A stretch of DNA of 11,011 nt from Io17-Chloro-G2 sp034428715 (lineage in GTDB: Bacteria > Chloroflexota > Dehalococcoidia > Lucifugimonadales > UBA3495): contig DAOUHE010000044.1 of assembly GCA_034428715.1 (NCBI GenBank), positions 1-11,011 of the forward strand. The letters run 5' to 3'. The notes beneath the pieces were generated by a model. It did no database searches, was not told the origin of the DNA, and worked only from the letters and a program-made list of their open reading frames with translations. The first letter of the stretch is position 1, and every line of letters begins with the position of its first letter. Position numbers and translations under genes: made by a program. This document shows positions 1 through 6,512 of the stretch, piece after piece.

Positions 1-1
1 G

Positions 2-85
2 GAGGTGAAGGCTCAAACCACCGAACGGCGACGACGCTACAACAGGGCCCTCAGGGAGCTCACCAGACCTCCATCCAGCCCCTGA
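2..85 (+). CDS. Possible transposase C-terminus (partial at window start)
   Basis: An open frame enters from the left edge and ends at a TGA at 83-85. It gives about 27 residues with a strongly basic stretch, TTERRRRYNRALRELTRP. No motif identifies a family. The reason to suspect a transposase is position: the frame stops just upstream of a sequence that behaves like an insertion-sequence end (101-128), which in turn abuts a truncated gene. A C-terminal basic tail is common in DDE transposases but is not diagnostic. The catalytic part lies outside the window, so the call rests on context. It could also be a chance open frame. Confidence 0.35.
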   Translation, partial: EVKAQTTERRRRYNRALRELTRPPSSP

Positions 86-100
86 TCTCTCGGCTCCCAA

Positions 101-128
101 TGTGTCCCACTTTTGCTGGTTGCTAACA
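101..128 (+). mobile_element. Probable insertion-sequence terminus (right end)
   Basis: The segment TGTCCCACTTTTGCTGGTTG followed by CTAACA (103-128) ends in ACA. Read from the other strand it begins TGTTAGCAACC. TGT...ACA ends are typical of IS21, IS481 and IS3-type elements. Homology of the neighbouring monooxygenase stops at about this point, as expected if the element inserted there. The other end of the element, and therefore any target duplication, is outside the window. The exact boundary is placed at 128 by the TGT/ACA rule only. Confidence 0.45.
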
Positions 129-690
129 ACGGCCACATCTACGCTGGCGGCCGTGCGGGACACCGCCAGGAAGACACCGGCGGATGGGGCTTTTGCAACG
201 GCAACGGCGCCAAGGTCAGGTCTTCCACCTTGTAGAATTCGCCGTGGCAGGTAAACCCGGTGGTGGTCCACAGGCCAAGGATGATGTCCAGCACTTCCTG
301 GAAACGCTGGTCCCTGGACTCAAAGTCGATGTCGAAGTTTCCGTATTCGTAATCCGCCGAGCCGCGTCCAACGCCGAAATCCAACCGTCCGTTGCTCAAA
401 ACGTCCACCATGGCGCTCTCTTCAGCCAGCCGGATCGGGTTGTGGAAGGGTAGAACGCTGACGCCGGTACCTAAACGAATCTTTTTCGTCTGCCCGGCAA
501 TGTAGCTGAGAATGGGAATGAGGGACGGGAAGATCCCATACCGGCTGGAATGATGCTCGGTGATCCAAACCGACTCGAAACCCATCTCTTCCGCATACTG
601 GACCTGCTCCACCGCCTCGCCGTAGATCCGGCTTTGGGCATTGGCGTCTTCCTCGGTCCAGGACGCCAATATAAACAGCGCAAATTTCAT
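129..690 (-). pseudogene. Luciferase-like flavin-dependent monooxygenase, truncated and frameshifted
   Basis: The first 172 residues are clearly an LLM-class (bacterial luciferase-like) flavin oxidoreductase. They start MKFALFILASW, then give GFESVWITEHH (residues 38-47, TIM-barrel strand with the EHH motif), LGTGVSVLPFHNPIRLAEE (73-91), VDVLSNGRLDFGVGRG (95-110) and the conserved QKPHPPV (166-172). After V172 (175-177) this frame becomes SSWRCPARPPA and stops at 139-141. Shifting by two bases restores a family-like continuation, FLAVSRTAASVDVAV, so one frameshift lies near 172-176. The restored frame loses family character at the IS-like end around 128. Family members are about 320-360 aa, so only the N-terminal half remains. 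The start is supported by GGAGG (minus strand) 12 nt upstream. Intact relatives use reduced flavin and O2 to oxidise small organic substrates; this copy is probably non-functional. The frameshift alone could be a sequencing error, but the truncation is independent of it. Confidence 0.8.
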
Positions 691-892
691 CTGTTGGTTG
701 ATCCTCCGTCAGACATGCCGGTTGCGGCAGCCCAGCCGCTGGGACACGGCTCCAGTTGTGTTGCGAACCCTACGGCTCCGAGTATATACGAGATTGAACC
801 TTGGCGAAATCTAGATGATCGCCTAAGTTGAGGGGTAGAATGGCCGTGCTAGGTCAGCGTATAACACCTAGGCCGCGATTGGAGGGGATGGC
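691..892. promoter_or_regulatory. Divergent intergenic region with two adjacent dyads
   Basis: This 202-bp region separates the minus-strand monooxygenase remnant from the plus-strand epimerase and should hold both promoters. Two small perfect dyads sit close together on the monooxygenase side: TGCCG-GTTG-CGGCA (716-729) and CCCAGC-C-GCTGGG (731-743). They could be an operator or leader hairpins of the monooxygenase transcript. A weak -10-like TAGAAT lies at 835-840 for the epimerase, and TATACT can be read on the minus strand near 784, but neither has a good -35 partner. I would not assign transcription starts. Confidence 0.3.
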
Positions 893-1873
893 ATGGCGAC
901 ACTTGTAACCGGCGGCACCGGATTCGTCGGGGCGAACATAGTCAAAGGGTTGGCTCAGGCCGGGCATGAAGTCGTATGTTTCGACCTCAATGGTCCGGAC
1001 CAACTGACCAATGATTTCATTCAGGGATTTTCCTCCAAGGTCAGTTTCGTTCAGGGCGACATGCTGGACCGGGGCCTGGTAGAAAAGCTGGGGGTAGGGC
1101 ACTCAATAGACAAGATAGTCCATGCCGCCGTCTTTACGGTCAACCGGGTCGAATTGGAAACTCAACGCAGCCGGGATGTCATTGCCATAAATATCGAAGG
1201 GGCGGCCAACTTGTTGGAATTGGCCCGAACCTTGAAGGTGGACCGGTTCGTGTACGTAAGCTCCGGCGCGGTTTATGGTTCAGCCGCTACCGGAGACCAG
1301 ACACTCAATGAGGACGCGCCACCGGTGCCTCTAAACCTATATGGCATCACCAAATACGCCAGCGAGCTTTTGACCCAGCGATACGGCGAGCTGCACGGGC
1401 TTTCAACGGCCAGCATCAGGCTCAGTACACCCTACGGTCCCATGGAGCGGGTGACGGGACATAGAGCGGTGATGTCGGTATTTTATCAATGGACTGGACA
1501 AGCCCTGCGGGGTGAGCCCATCCGGGTGGATGACATGGACCAAGGCCGGAACTTCACCTATGCCGCCGACATCGCCGGGGGTATCGCCGCCATACTGGAT
1601 GCCCCCATCCTGCATCACCGTCTGTACAATCTCACGGCCGGAGTCTGGGTAACCTACCGCGAAATCCTAAACGTTTTGACTAAGCTTGCTCCCAGCACGC
1701 GGATCATCGAGGAGCCGCCATCAACGAGCAATGCCTCCAGCGAGGGGCCGCCCCGGGGTCCTCTTTCCGGCCACCGTTTGTTCCAAGATCTGGGTTGGAC
1801 CCCCCTGTTCGACCTGGAGGCTGGAATGGCCGATTATCTCCATTGGAGACGGGAATCTTCATTCCTCGATTGA
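893..1873 (+). CDS. NAD-dependent epimerase/dehydratase (extended SDR)
   Basis: This 326-aa protein has the usual length and architecture of extended short-chain dehydrogenases acting on nucleotide sugars or similar substrates. The Rossmann glycine motif TGGTGFVG is at residues 6-13. An acidic residue after the second strand (FDLN, D31) suggests NAD(H) preference. YVSSGAVYG (121-129) supplies the catalytic Ser/Thr region, YGITK (150-154) is the YxxxK catalytic pair, and RLSTPYGP (176-183) and GRNFTYAADIAGG (218-230) match conserved downstream blocks. The start is set by GGAGGGG at 881-887, 5-6 nt upstream of the ATG, and by the glycine motif falling at the expected distance. The substrate cannot be inferred: sugar epimerase, dehydratase or a catabolic dehydrogenase are all possible, and no sugar-biosynthesis genes are nearby. 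It is transcribed away from the monooxygenase remnant and lies 164 bp before the regulator. Confidence 0.9.
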   Translation: MATLVTGGTGFVGANIVKGLAQAGHEVVCFDLNGPDQLTNDFIQGFSSKVSFVQGDMLDRGLVEKLGVGHSIDKIVHAAVFTVNRVELETQRSRDVIAINIEGAANLLELARTLKVDRFVYVSSGAVYGSAATGDQTLNEDAPPVPLNLYGITKYASELLTQRYGELHGLSTASIRLSTPYGPMERVTGHRAVMSVFYQWTGQALRGEPIRVDDMDQGRNFTYAADIAGGIAAILDAPILHHRLYNLTAGVWVTYREILNVLTKLAPSTRIIEEPPSTSNASSEGPPRGPLSGHRLFQDLGWTPLFDLEAGMADYLHWRRESSFLD

Positions 1874-2037
1874 ACGGGCCCCACATTTCTTTGGTCCATT
1901 CCGGTACGCCTCCATCAGGGTTAGATTCGCCCGAAGTTATATGATGGCATTCTCGCTGGAAAACCCATTACCTCCGACGTAATATTTCTCCATACCGCGC
2001 ATCCGCACTAGCAAACGGACTACCGGAGCCAAGCAGC
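1874..2037. other. Short intergenic region before the regulator
   Basis: This 164-bp gap has no hairpin strong enough to call a terminator for the epimerase. A TATGAT box sits near 1940-1945, but the upstream TTAGAT is only about 13 bp away, too close for a normal promoter. GGAG at 2025-2028, 9 nt before the ATG at 2038, is the likely ribosome binding site of the regulator. Confidence 0.4.
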
Positions 2038-5037
2038 ATGGTGGATTCCCATTTCAACCGCGAAACAGACCGTGTCTTCGTCGGCCGCCAGCGGGAGATG
2101 TCGGAGCTTCTGGTTGCCCTAGAGGATACAATGTCCGGCCACGGACGGCTGGTGATGCTGGTGGGCGAGCCCGGCATAGGCAAAACCCGCACCGCCCAAG
2201 AGTTGGCTTCCCTGGCCGAGCAGCGAGGCGGCCAGGTCCTTTGGGGCCGATGCTTCGAAGAGGGTGGCGCGCCGCCCTACTGGCCCTGGGTCCAGACCAT
2301 ACGTTCCTATGTTCAACGGGCCAGCGCCGAACAACTTGCCACAGAGATGGGACCCGGTGACGCTGACATCGCCGAGATCGTTCCCGAGATAAATGGCAAA
2401 CTTCCGGACCTGGAAACGCCTCCAGTCCTGGAGCCGGAGCAATCGCGCTTCCGCCTATTCGACTCGATTGCTACCTTCATGAAGAAAGCGGCTGAAAGGC
2501 AACCCATGATGCTCGTGCTGGACGACCTCCATTGGGCTGACCGGTCCTCCCTGCTATCCCTGGAGTTTCTGGTCCGCGAGACTGGGACCAGCCGTTTGTT
2601 GCTGGCTGGCACGTACCGGGACGTGGAAGTTTCCCGGCGCCACCCATTGTCCCAGACCCTTGGAGCCCTGGTCCGGGAGCAGCTATTCCAAAGGGTGCAA
2701 CTGGATGGCCTGACCCAGCAAGAAGTTGGGGAACTGGTCGGGGGCAGCGCGGGATTCACCCTGCCCGTCGAAGCCGCGGAGATCATACATAAGCGCACCG
2801 ACGGCAATCCGTTTTTTGTCGGTGAGGTAACCCGGCAGGTAACGCCGGACAATATTGCGGAAGGACAGGGGTGGGTCAGCATCGTGCCCGAGGGTGTTCG
2901 CGATGCCATAGGCAGGCGCCTCAATCGGCTGTCGGAACAATGCAATCAGATGTTGATCACCGCATCTATCATCGGCCGGCAGTTCACCCTGGCCCAATTA
3001 AATCCGCATGTTCGGGACCCTTCGGGGGGTTCAGAACAGGTTGTGACCGTAGACCGGCTTCTGGAGGTGGTGGAGGAAGCTCTGGGAACAGGACTGATCG
3101 AGGAGCTTCCCGAGCCGGGAGGACGCTACCAGTTCACCCACGCCCTGATCCAAGAGACGCTGATGGAAGAAATATCCATCACCCGCCGGGTACGGCTGCA
3201 CGCCAGGATAGGCGAGGCGTTGGAGCAACTTTATGGCGCTGAAGCCGAGACCCATGCCGCCGAACTGGCCCACCACTTCAGCCAGGCCGAGGCCGAGTTG
3301 GGCACGGAAAAGCTGGTGCGCTACTCCCTTTTGGCCGGGGAGCGGGCGCTGGCTGCCTACGCCTGGGAGGAAGCGTTGGGTTACTTCCAGCGGGCGCTGG
3401 CCGCCAAAGAGGGTCTGGCGATGGACAGCGAGACTGCGGCGGTCCTTTACGGCCTGGGCCGTGCTCAAGTGGCCACGTTCGACAGGCACCAGCGTCCTGA
3501 GGCGGAAGCTAGTTTGAGCCGTGCCTTTGATTACTACGCTGAAATAGGCGATGCCCTCCGCGCCGTGGCGATTGCAGAGACGCCAATGTTCGACAGGGTG
3601 GGTGAATCAACGGTATTGACCCAGATCATCAGCCGCGCTCTGGATTTGGTGCCGCCAGACTCCATTGAAGCAGGGTGCCTGTTGGCCCGTCATGGCTCAC
3701 TCCTGGGTATGGAGGAAAGTGACTACGATGCTTCCCAGAAGGCCTTCTCTCACGCCCTGACCATCGCTCAAAATTTGGGCGACGTCGCCTTGGAGGTGCG
3801 GACGCTGGCCAATGCCAGCCAGGTATATTGGCACCATGGCCGGGGTGTTCAGGAGACCGCCGAGGCGGGTCTGCGAGCCATCGAACTGGCCGGCAGCATT
3901 GATGACCCTCGCCATGAGGCGATGGCCCGTTATTACACCTCAATGTCTCTAAGGGGTAGTGGTGACGTTGAGGGAGCACGCCGCCACGCGACTGCCTTGT
4001 TGGCCCTGGCGGAGCGGCTGCGCGACCGCCAGGTGCAAATGAATGCGTTTCACGCCAACCAATATTTGTGCCTGATTCAGGGCGACTGGGATTCCGCTCG
4101 AGGCTATATCGATGCCGGCCTCGCCTTGTCTCCCAATGAACTCCCCCTCCTGGTTGGCCGCGTTGCGTTGGAGTACGAGGCAGGTGACTTCGGCCAGGGT
4201 AGGGCCTACCTGGACCGGTTCCTGGAGGCGTTGCGGCTGAATCCTCCTGGACCGACCATCCCATATGCAATGATGGCTTCTGTGATCCCCATAGTTGCTC
4301 GCATCTCCGGTGTGATGGGTCAGTTCGACATCGCCCAAGAGGCTGCCGATGTTATTCTCTCATCGCCATCCGCTGCCCCCGGTGTCGTCGGGATGGCCAG
4401 GACCGGGCTGGCGCTGATGTCGGTACAGCGAGGCGATGTGTCTGCGGCCGAAACGCTGTACAGCTACCTGGATCCTCTACGAGGCAGAATGTTGGTGACA
4501 CGCACGGCCAGCGACCGCATTTTGGGGTTTCTGTCCCAGACGATGGGCAATCTGGTCCAAGCCGTGGACCACTTCGAAGCCTCATTAGTCTTGTGCCGAA
4601 AGGGTGGTTACCGGCCTGAGCTGGCCTGGACCTGCTGCGACTACGCTGACTGCCTGCTGCAGCGCAGTGCCCCCGGAGACCGAGTCAAGGCCCGGTCGTT
4701 GCTGGAAGAGTCGCTGTCAATCTCTGCGGAAGTTGGCATGCGCCCATTGATGGAGCGGGCCAAGGAGCGACTGGAGCAAATCGAAGCCCAGCCCGTTGCC
4801 GCGCCCGCTTACCCCGATGGCCTGTCCCAGCGGGAAGTGGAGGTGCTTCAGCTCATTGCTGCGGGCAAGACGAATCTACAAATCTCCGAAGACCTGGTCA
4901 TCGCCGAAGGCACGGCCCGGCGGCACGTGGCCAACATCTACGAGAAGATCGGCGCCGTCAACCGTGCCGAGGCGACTAGGTATGCCCTGCGAGAGAGTTT
5001 GCTGTCCCTCGACGAAACCCAACCTGCCGGCTCCTAA
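2038..5037 (+). CDS. Large ATP-binding LuxR-family transcriptional regulator (LAL/MalT-like)
   Basis: The 999-aa protein is a cytoplasmic regulator that should couple ATP binding and ligand or protein sensing to DNA binding. An AAA/STAND-type ATPase occupies the N-terminus. VFVGRQREMSELLVAL (13-28) is the usual entry to AAA_16 domains, Walker A is GEPGIGKT (43-50), and Walker B is LVLDDLHWAD (159-168) with D162 and D163. A helix-rich, Ala/Leu/Glu-rich middle region (about 400-900) resembles the TPR-like sensor arm of LAL proteins, with repeated patterns such as ALGYFQRALAAKEG and AEASLSRAFDYYAEIGD. The C-terminus is a LuxR helix-turn-helix (about 929-985): LSQREVEVLQLIAAGKTN, then ISEDLVIAEGTARRHVANIY. 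Length fits LAL regulators (about 850-1100 aa). A ribosome site GGAG lies 9 nt before the ATG. Targets are unknown; the exported repeat protein downstream is a candidate but is 430 bp away. No motif identifies the inducer. Confidence 0.92.
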   Translation: MVDSHFNRETDRVFVGRQREMSELLVALEDTMSGHGRLVMLVGEPGIGKTRTAQELASLAEQRGGQVLWGRCFEEGGAPPYWPWVQTIRSYVQRASAEQLATEMGPGDADIAEIVPEINGKLPDLETPPVLEPEQSRFRLFDSIATFMKKAAERQPMMLVLDDLHWADRSSLLSLEFLVRETGTSRLLLAGTYRDVEVSRRHPLSQTLGALVREQLFQRVQLDGLTQQEVGELVGGSAGFTLPVEAAEIIHKRTDGNPFFVGEVTRQVTPDNIAEGQGWVSIVPEGVRDAIGRRLNRLSEQCNQMLITASIIGRQFTLAQLNPHVRDPSGGSEQVVTVDRLLEVVEEALGTGLIEELPEPGGRYQFTHALIQETLMEEISITRRVRLHARIGEALEQLYGAEAETHAAELAHHFSQAEAELGTEKLVRYSLLAGERALAAYAWEEALGYFQRALAAKEGLAMDSETAAVLYGLGRAQVATFDRHQRPEAEASLSRAFDYYAEIGDALRAVAIAETPMFDRVGESTVLTQIISRALDLVPPDSIEAGCLLARHGSLLGMEESDYDASQKAFSHALTIAQNLGDVALEVRTLANASQVYWHHGRGVQETAEAGLRAIELAGSIDDPRHEAMARYYTSMSLRGSGDVEGARRHATALLALAERLRDRQVQMNAFHANQYLCLIQGDWDSARGYIDAGLALSPNELPLLVGRVALEYEAGDFGQGRAYLDRFLEALRLNPPGPTIPYAMMASVIPIVARISGVMGQFDIAQEAADVILSSPSAAPGVVGMARTGLALMSVQRGDVSAAETLYSYLDPLRGRMLVTRTASDRILGFLSQTMGNLVQAVDHFEASLVLCRKGGYRPELAWTCCDYADCLLQRSAPGDRVKARSLLEESLSISAEVGMRPLMERAKERLEQIEAQPVAAPAYPDGLSQREVEVLQLIAAGKTNLQISEDLVIAEGTARRHVANIYEKIGAVNRAEATRYALRESLLSLDETQPAGS

Positions 5038-5058
5038 ACCCTCACGCCCTTTGATCAC

Positions 5059-5066
5059 AAGACCCT
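5059..5066 (+). repeat. Left 8-bp direct repeat (target-site duplication)
   Basis: AAGACCCT lies directly outside the left terminal inverted repeat of the element at 5067-5216. The identical octamer lies directly outside the right one at 5217-5224. Confidence 0.75.
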
Positions 5067-5216
5067 AATATTACAACGACGCTTCCTCAATTTGGTCGGT
5101 TTTTTGGCCGGAAATCGCTTCGCGGAAGGCAAGGCCACAAAGCTATCAAGCGCGTGGGCAGGTCGCTATGAAGAGGTGCTCAAGGTCCCTATCATATTAA
5201 CCGTCGTTGTAATACT
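5067..5216. mobile_element. 150-bp MITE-like element with terminal inverted repeats
   Basis: The left end AATATTACAACGACGCTT (5067-5084) and the reverse complement of the right end, AGTATTACAACGACGGTT (5199-5216), match at 16 of 18 positions, including an uninterrupted 13-bp block. The perfect octamer AAGACCCT abuts both ends exactly, as a target-site duplication would. There is no transposase; 150 bp is typical of a non-autonomous miniature element. Inside, TGGCC (5105-5109) and GGCCA (5133-5137) can form a smaller stem. An 8-bp duplication is used by several families (for example ISL3, IS66, IS1595 and IS256), so the parent cannot be named. It sits 29 bp after the regulator stop codon and 250 bp before the repeat-protein gene, so it could affect transcript ends or expression there. 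A regulatory or RNA hairpin origin is the alternative, but that would not explain the flanking direct repeat. Confidence 0.7.
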
Positions 5217-5224
5217 AAGACCCT
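5217..5224 (+). repeat. Right 8-bp direct repeat (target-site duplication)
   Basis: This second copy of AAGACCCT immediately follows the right inverted repeat and is identical to 5059-5066. Confidence 0.75.
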
Positions 5225-5466
5225 CCGGAAATCTTTGATTCCTTTGTCCCTCCTTTAATTCCAACCACCTGCATACACACCGTCCGGATATAAGCGCAAC
5301 CGGCCACTACACACTTCTGCACATTGGCTCCGTTTCAACGCCGATTTTCCCCAATTTGGATTTGTGCTTTTCGGTCGATGCGGCCCTCCTTGGCCGAGCC
5401 CTACTATGAGTGCACATCGAATCACTGACCCAAAGACAGAGCACGACAGAAATTGAGGAGACGAAA
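5225..5466. promoter_or_regulatory. Leader region of the repeat-protein gene
   Basis: This stretch of about 240 bp, between the MITE-like element and the ATG at 5467, contains no convincing gene. It is less GC-rich than the flanking genes in its first part. TTGATT at about 5237 with TAATTC about 15 bp later is a poor promoter candidate. A small hairpin, CGGCC-N6-GGCCG (5381-5396), lies before the gene. GAGGAG at 5455-5460, six bases before the ATG at 5467, is a good ribosome binding site and is the reason for preferring that start over an upstream in-frame ATG at 5410, which has no such site. Confidence 0.4.
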
Positions 5467-6348
5467 ATGAGCACTCGAATGAACAGCAAGCATTACGGAG
5501 CACAGACCCGAAACCAGGAAAATTCAAAAATAGCGGAGGCGAATCCAATGACCTCGACAAAGATGACCGGAAAATTGAATAGGAACAACATCAGCAAATT
5601 CTCGGCGAAGATCCTGGGTGGATTGGCCATCACTGCTTTAATGGCGGCGGCCGCGGTATCACCTCTGTCTGCCCGGCCCATGCTGGCCGACGAGCCAGCC
5701 AGTCCGTTGGTCAGGGAGGCGAACATCTCTTATGACCAGCTCATCGACGACCTGGGCGAGTGGGGAAGGATTTCCAACTCCAAAGAAACCCCCACTTCGG
5801 TAGACGCCGGCCGTTACGATCAGCTCATCGACGATCTGGACGAGTTCGGCCGCAGGGTCAGTCCCAAGACAGTGGTTCTTTCCCATGACCAGTTGGTTGA
5901 CGACCTGGGCGAGTTCGGCAAGCCTACCCGCTCCAATGTCACCGCAATCCCGTCCTACGATCAGCTCATCGACGATCTGGACGAGTTCGGCCGCACGGTC
6001 AGTCCCAAGACAGCGGTCCCTTCCCATGACCAGTTGGTTGACGACCTGGGCGAGTTCGGCATGGCTTCCCGCTCCAATGTCACCGCAATCCCGTCCTACG
6101 ATCAACTCATCGACGACCTGGACGAGTTCGGCCGGGTGGCCAATGGCAAGACCACGATCCCTTCCCATGACCAGTTGATGGACGACCTGGGCGAGTTCGG
6201 CATGGCTACCCGCTCCAATGTGACTTCGACCCAGTCCTATGACCAGCTCATCGACGACCTGGACGAGTTCGGCCGCACGGTCAGCGCTAAGACCGCGATT
6301 CCTTCCCACGACCAGTTGGTTGACGACCTGGGCGAATGGCGAAAATAA
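5467..6348 (+). CDS. Exported protein with nine alternating acidic DQLxDDL motifs, function unknown
   Basis: I do not recognise this family. The 293-aa product has a basic N-region, a hydrophobic stretch ILGGLAITALMAAAAVSPLS and a likely cleavage site near ARPMLA|DEPA, so it is probably secreted by Sec. The mature part is almost entirely repeats of [YH]DQL[IVM]DDL[GD]E[FW]. Copies start at 5731, 5815, 5884, 5956, 6025, 6166, 6097, 6238 and 6307. From the second copy on, spacing alternates exactly 23 and 24 codons: tyrosine-type units (YDQLIDDLDEFGR) are followed by a V/S/P/K/T linker, and histidine-type units (HDQLVDDLGEFG) by a RSNVT-type linker. The first and last copies end in EW rather than EF, as if capping the array. 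Each motif could form a short amphipathic helix with an acidic face. There are no cysteines in the repeats, no membrane anchor and no sorting signal at the C-terminus (DDLGEWRK). A second in-frame ATG at 5548, with its own GGAGG at 5535-5539, would give a conventional signal peptide; 5467 adds 27 residues. Binding, structural or multi-peptide precursor roles are all open. Confidence 0.8.
   Translation: MSTRMNSKHYGAQTRNQENSKIAEANPMTSTKMTGKLNRNNISKFSAKILGGLAITALMAAAAVSPLSARPMLADEPASPLVREANISYDQLIDDLGEWGRISNSKETPTSVDAGRYDQLIDDLDEFGRRVSPKTVVLSHDQLVDDLGEFGKPTRSNVTAIPSYDQLIDDLDEFGRTVSPKTAVPSHDQLVDDLGEFGMASRSNVTAIPSYDQLIDDLDEFGRVANGKTTIPSHDQLMDDLGEFGMATRSNVTSTQSYDQLIDDLDEFGRTVSAKTAIPSHDQLVDDLGEWRK
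5535..5550 (+). promoter_or_regulatory. Second ribosome binding site and in-frame ATG within the repeat-protein gene
   Basis: GGAGG (5535-5539) lies eight bases before an in-frame ATG at 5548. Starting here gives MTSTKMTGKLNRNNISKFSA as the basic N-region directly before the hydrophobic core, which is the more usual signal-peptide layout. The start at 5467 also has a good site (GAGGAG, 5455-5460), so both may be used. Confidence 0.45.
5815..6345 (+). repeat. 141-bp tandem coding repeat, about 3.8 copies
   Basis: Copies begin at 5815, 5956, 6097 and 6238, exactly 141 bp apart; the last is cut short by the stop codon. Each copy holds one tyrosine-type and one histidine-type motif. Long blocks are nearly identical in DNA as well as protein, for example the CAGCTCATCGACGATCTGGA block in the first two copies and the CATGACCAGTTGGTTGACGA block. 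This points to duplication of a two-motif unit rather than convergence of single motifs. The motif at 5731 is offset by 28 codons and stands outside the regular array. Confidence 0.9.
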
Positions 6349-6389
6349 AAGCTTACTCACCTCCAATGGTGTTCGTTAAAGAATCCTAA

Positions 6390-6419
6390 AGGCCACGGGG
6401 AGTCAGTCCCCCGTGGCCT
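6390..6419 (+). terminator. Terminator-like hairpin after the repeat-protein gene
   Basis: GGCCACGGGG (6391-6400) pairs perfectly with CCCCGTGGCC (6409-6418) across an 8-base loop, and A6390/T6419 extends the stem to 11 bp. The GC-rich stem sits 42 bp after the stop codon. The tail TGCTTCTAAATA is only moderately T-rich, so it may be an imperfect intrinsic terminator or a 3'-end stabilising stem. It argues that the methyltransferase downstream has its own promoter. Confidence 0.65.
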
Positions 6420-6512
6420 GCTTCTAAATATTGGTGGCAGGTTCATACCCAGGTGTGACAGCTAACCAAGGGAACCATAGTCCATTTTTCAATCAATCAG
6501 AAGGAGCCCGAA

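Noticed and set aside
3629..4338. Minus-strand frames of 129-213 residues inside the regulator gene
   Set aside because: They are antisense shadows of a GC-rich gene with strong domain evidence on the plus strand.
5065..5238. An open plus-strand frame running across the whole MITE-like element
   Set aside because: It has no ATG or GTG with a ribosome site and no recognisable motif. At this length it can be open by chance.
5410..5466. Upstream ATG at 5410 as the start of the repeat protein
   Set aside because: It has no Shine-Dalgarno sequence; the next in-frame ATG at 5467 has GAGGAG at the right distance.
5815..6345. CRISPR-like array
   Set aside because: The repeats are coding, 141 bp long, translated in one frame with conserved spacers, and not separated by unique spacers.
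5659..6366. A 235-residue minus-strand frame through the repeat region
   Set aside because: It is the antisense shadow of the 141-bp repeat: a multiple of three repeated in frame keeps the reverse strand open too. It has no signal peptide or good ribosome site, and the sense protein has both.
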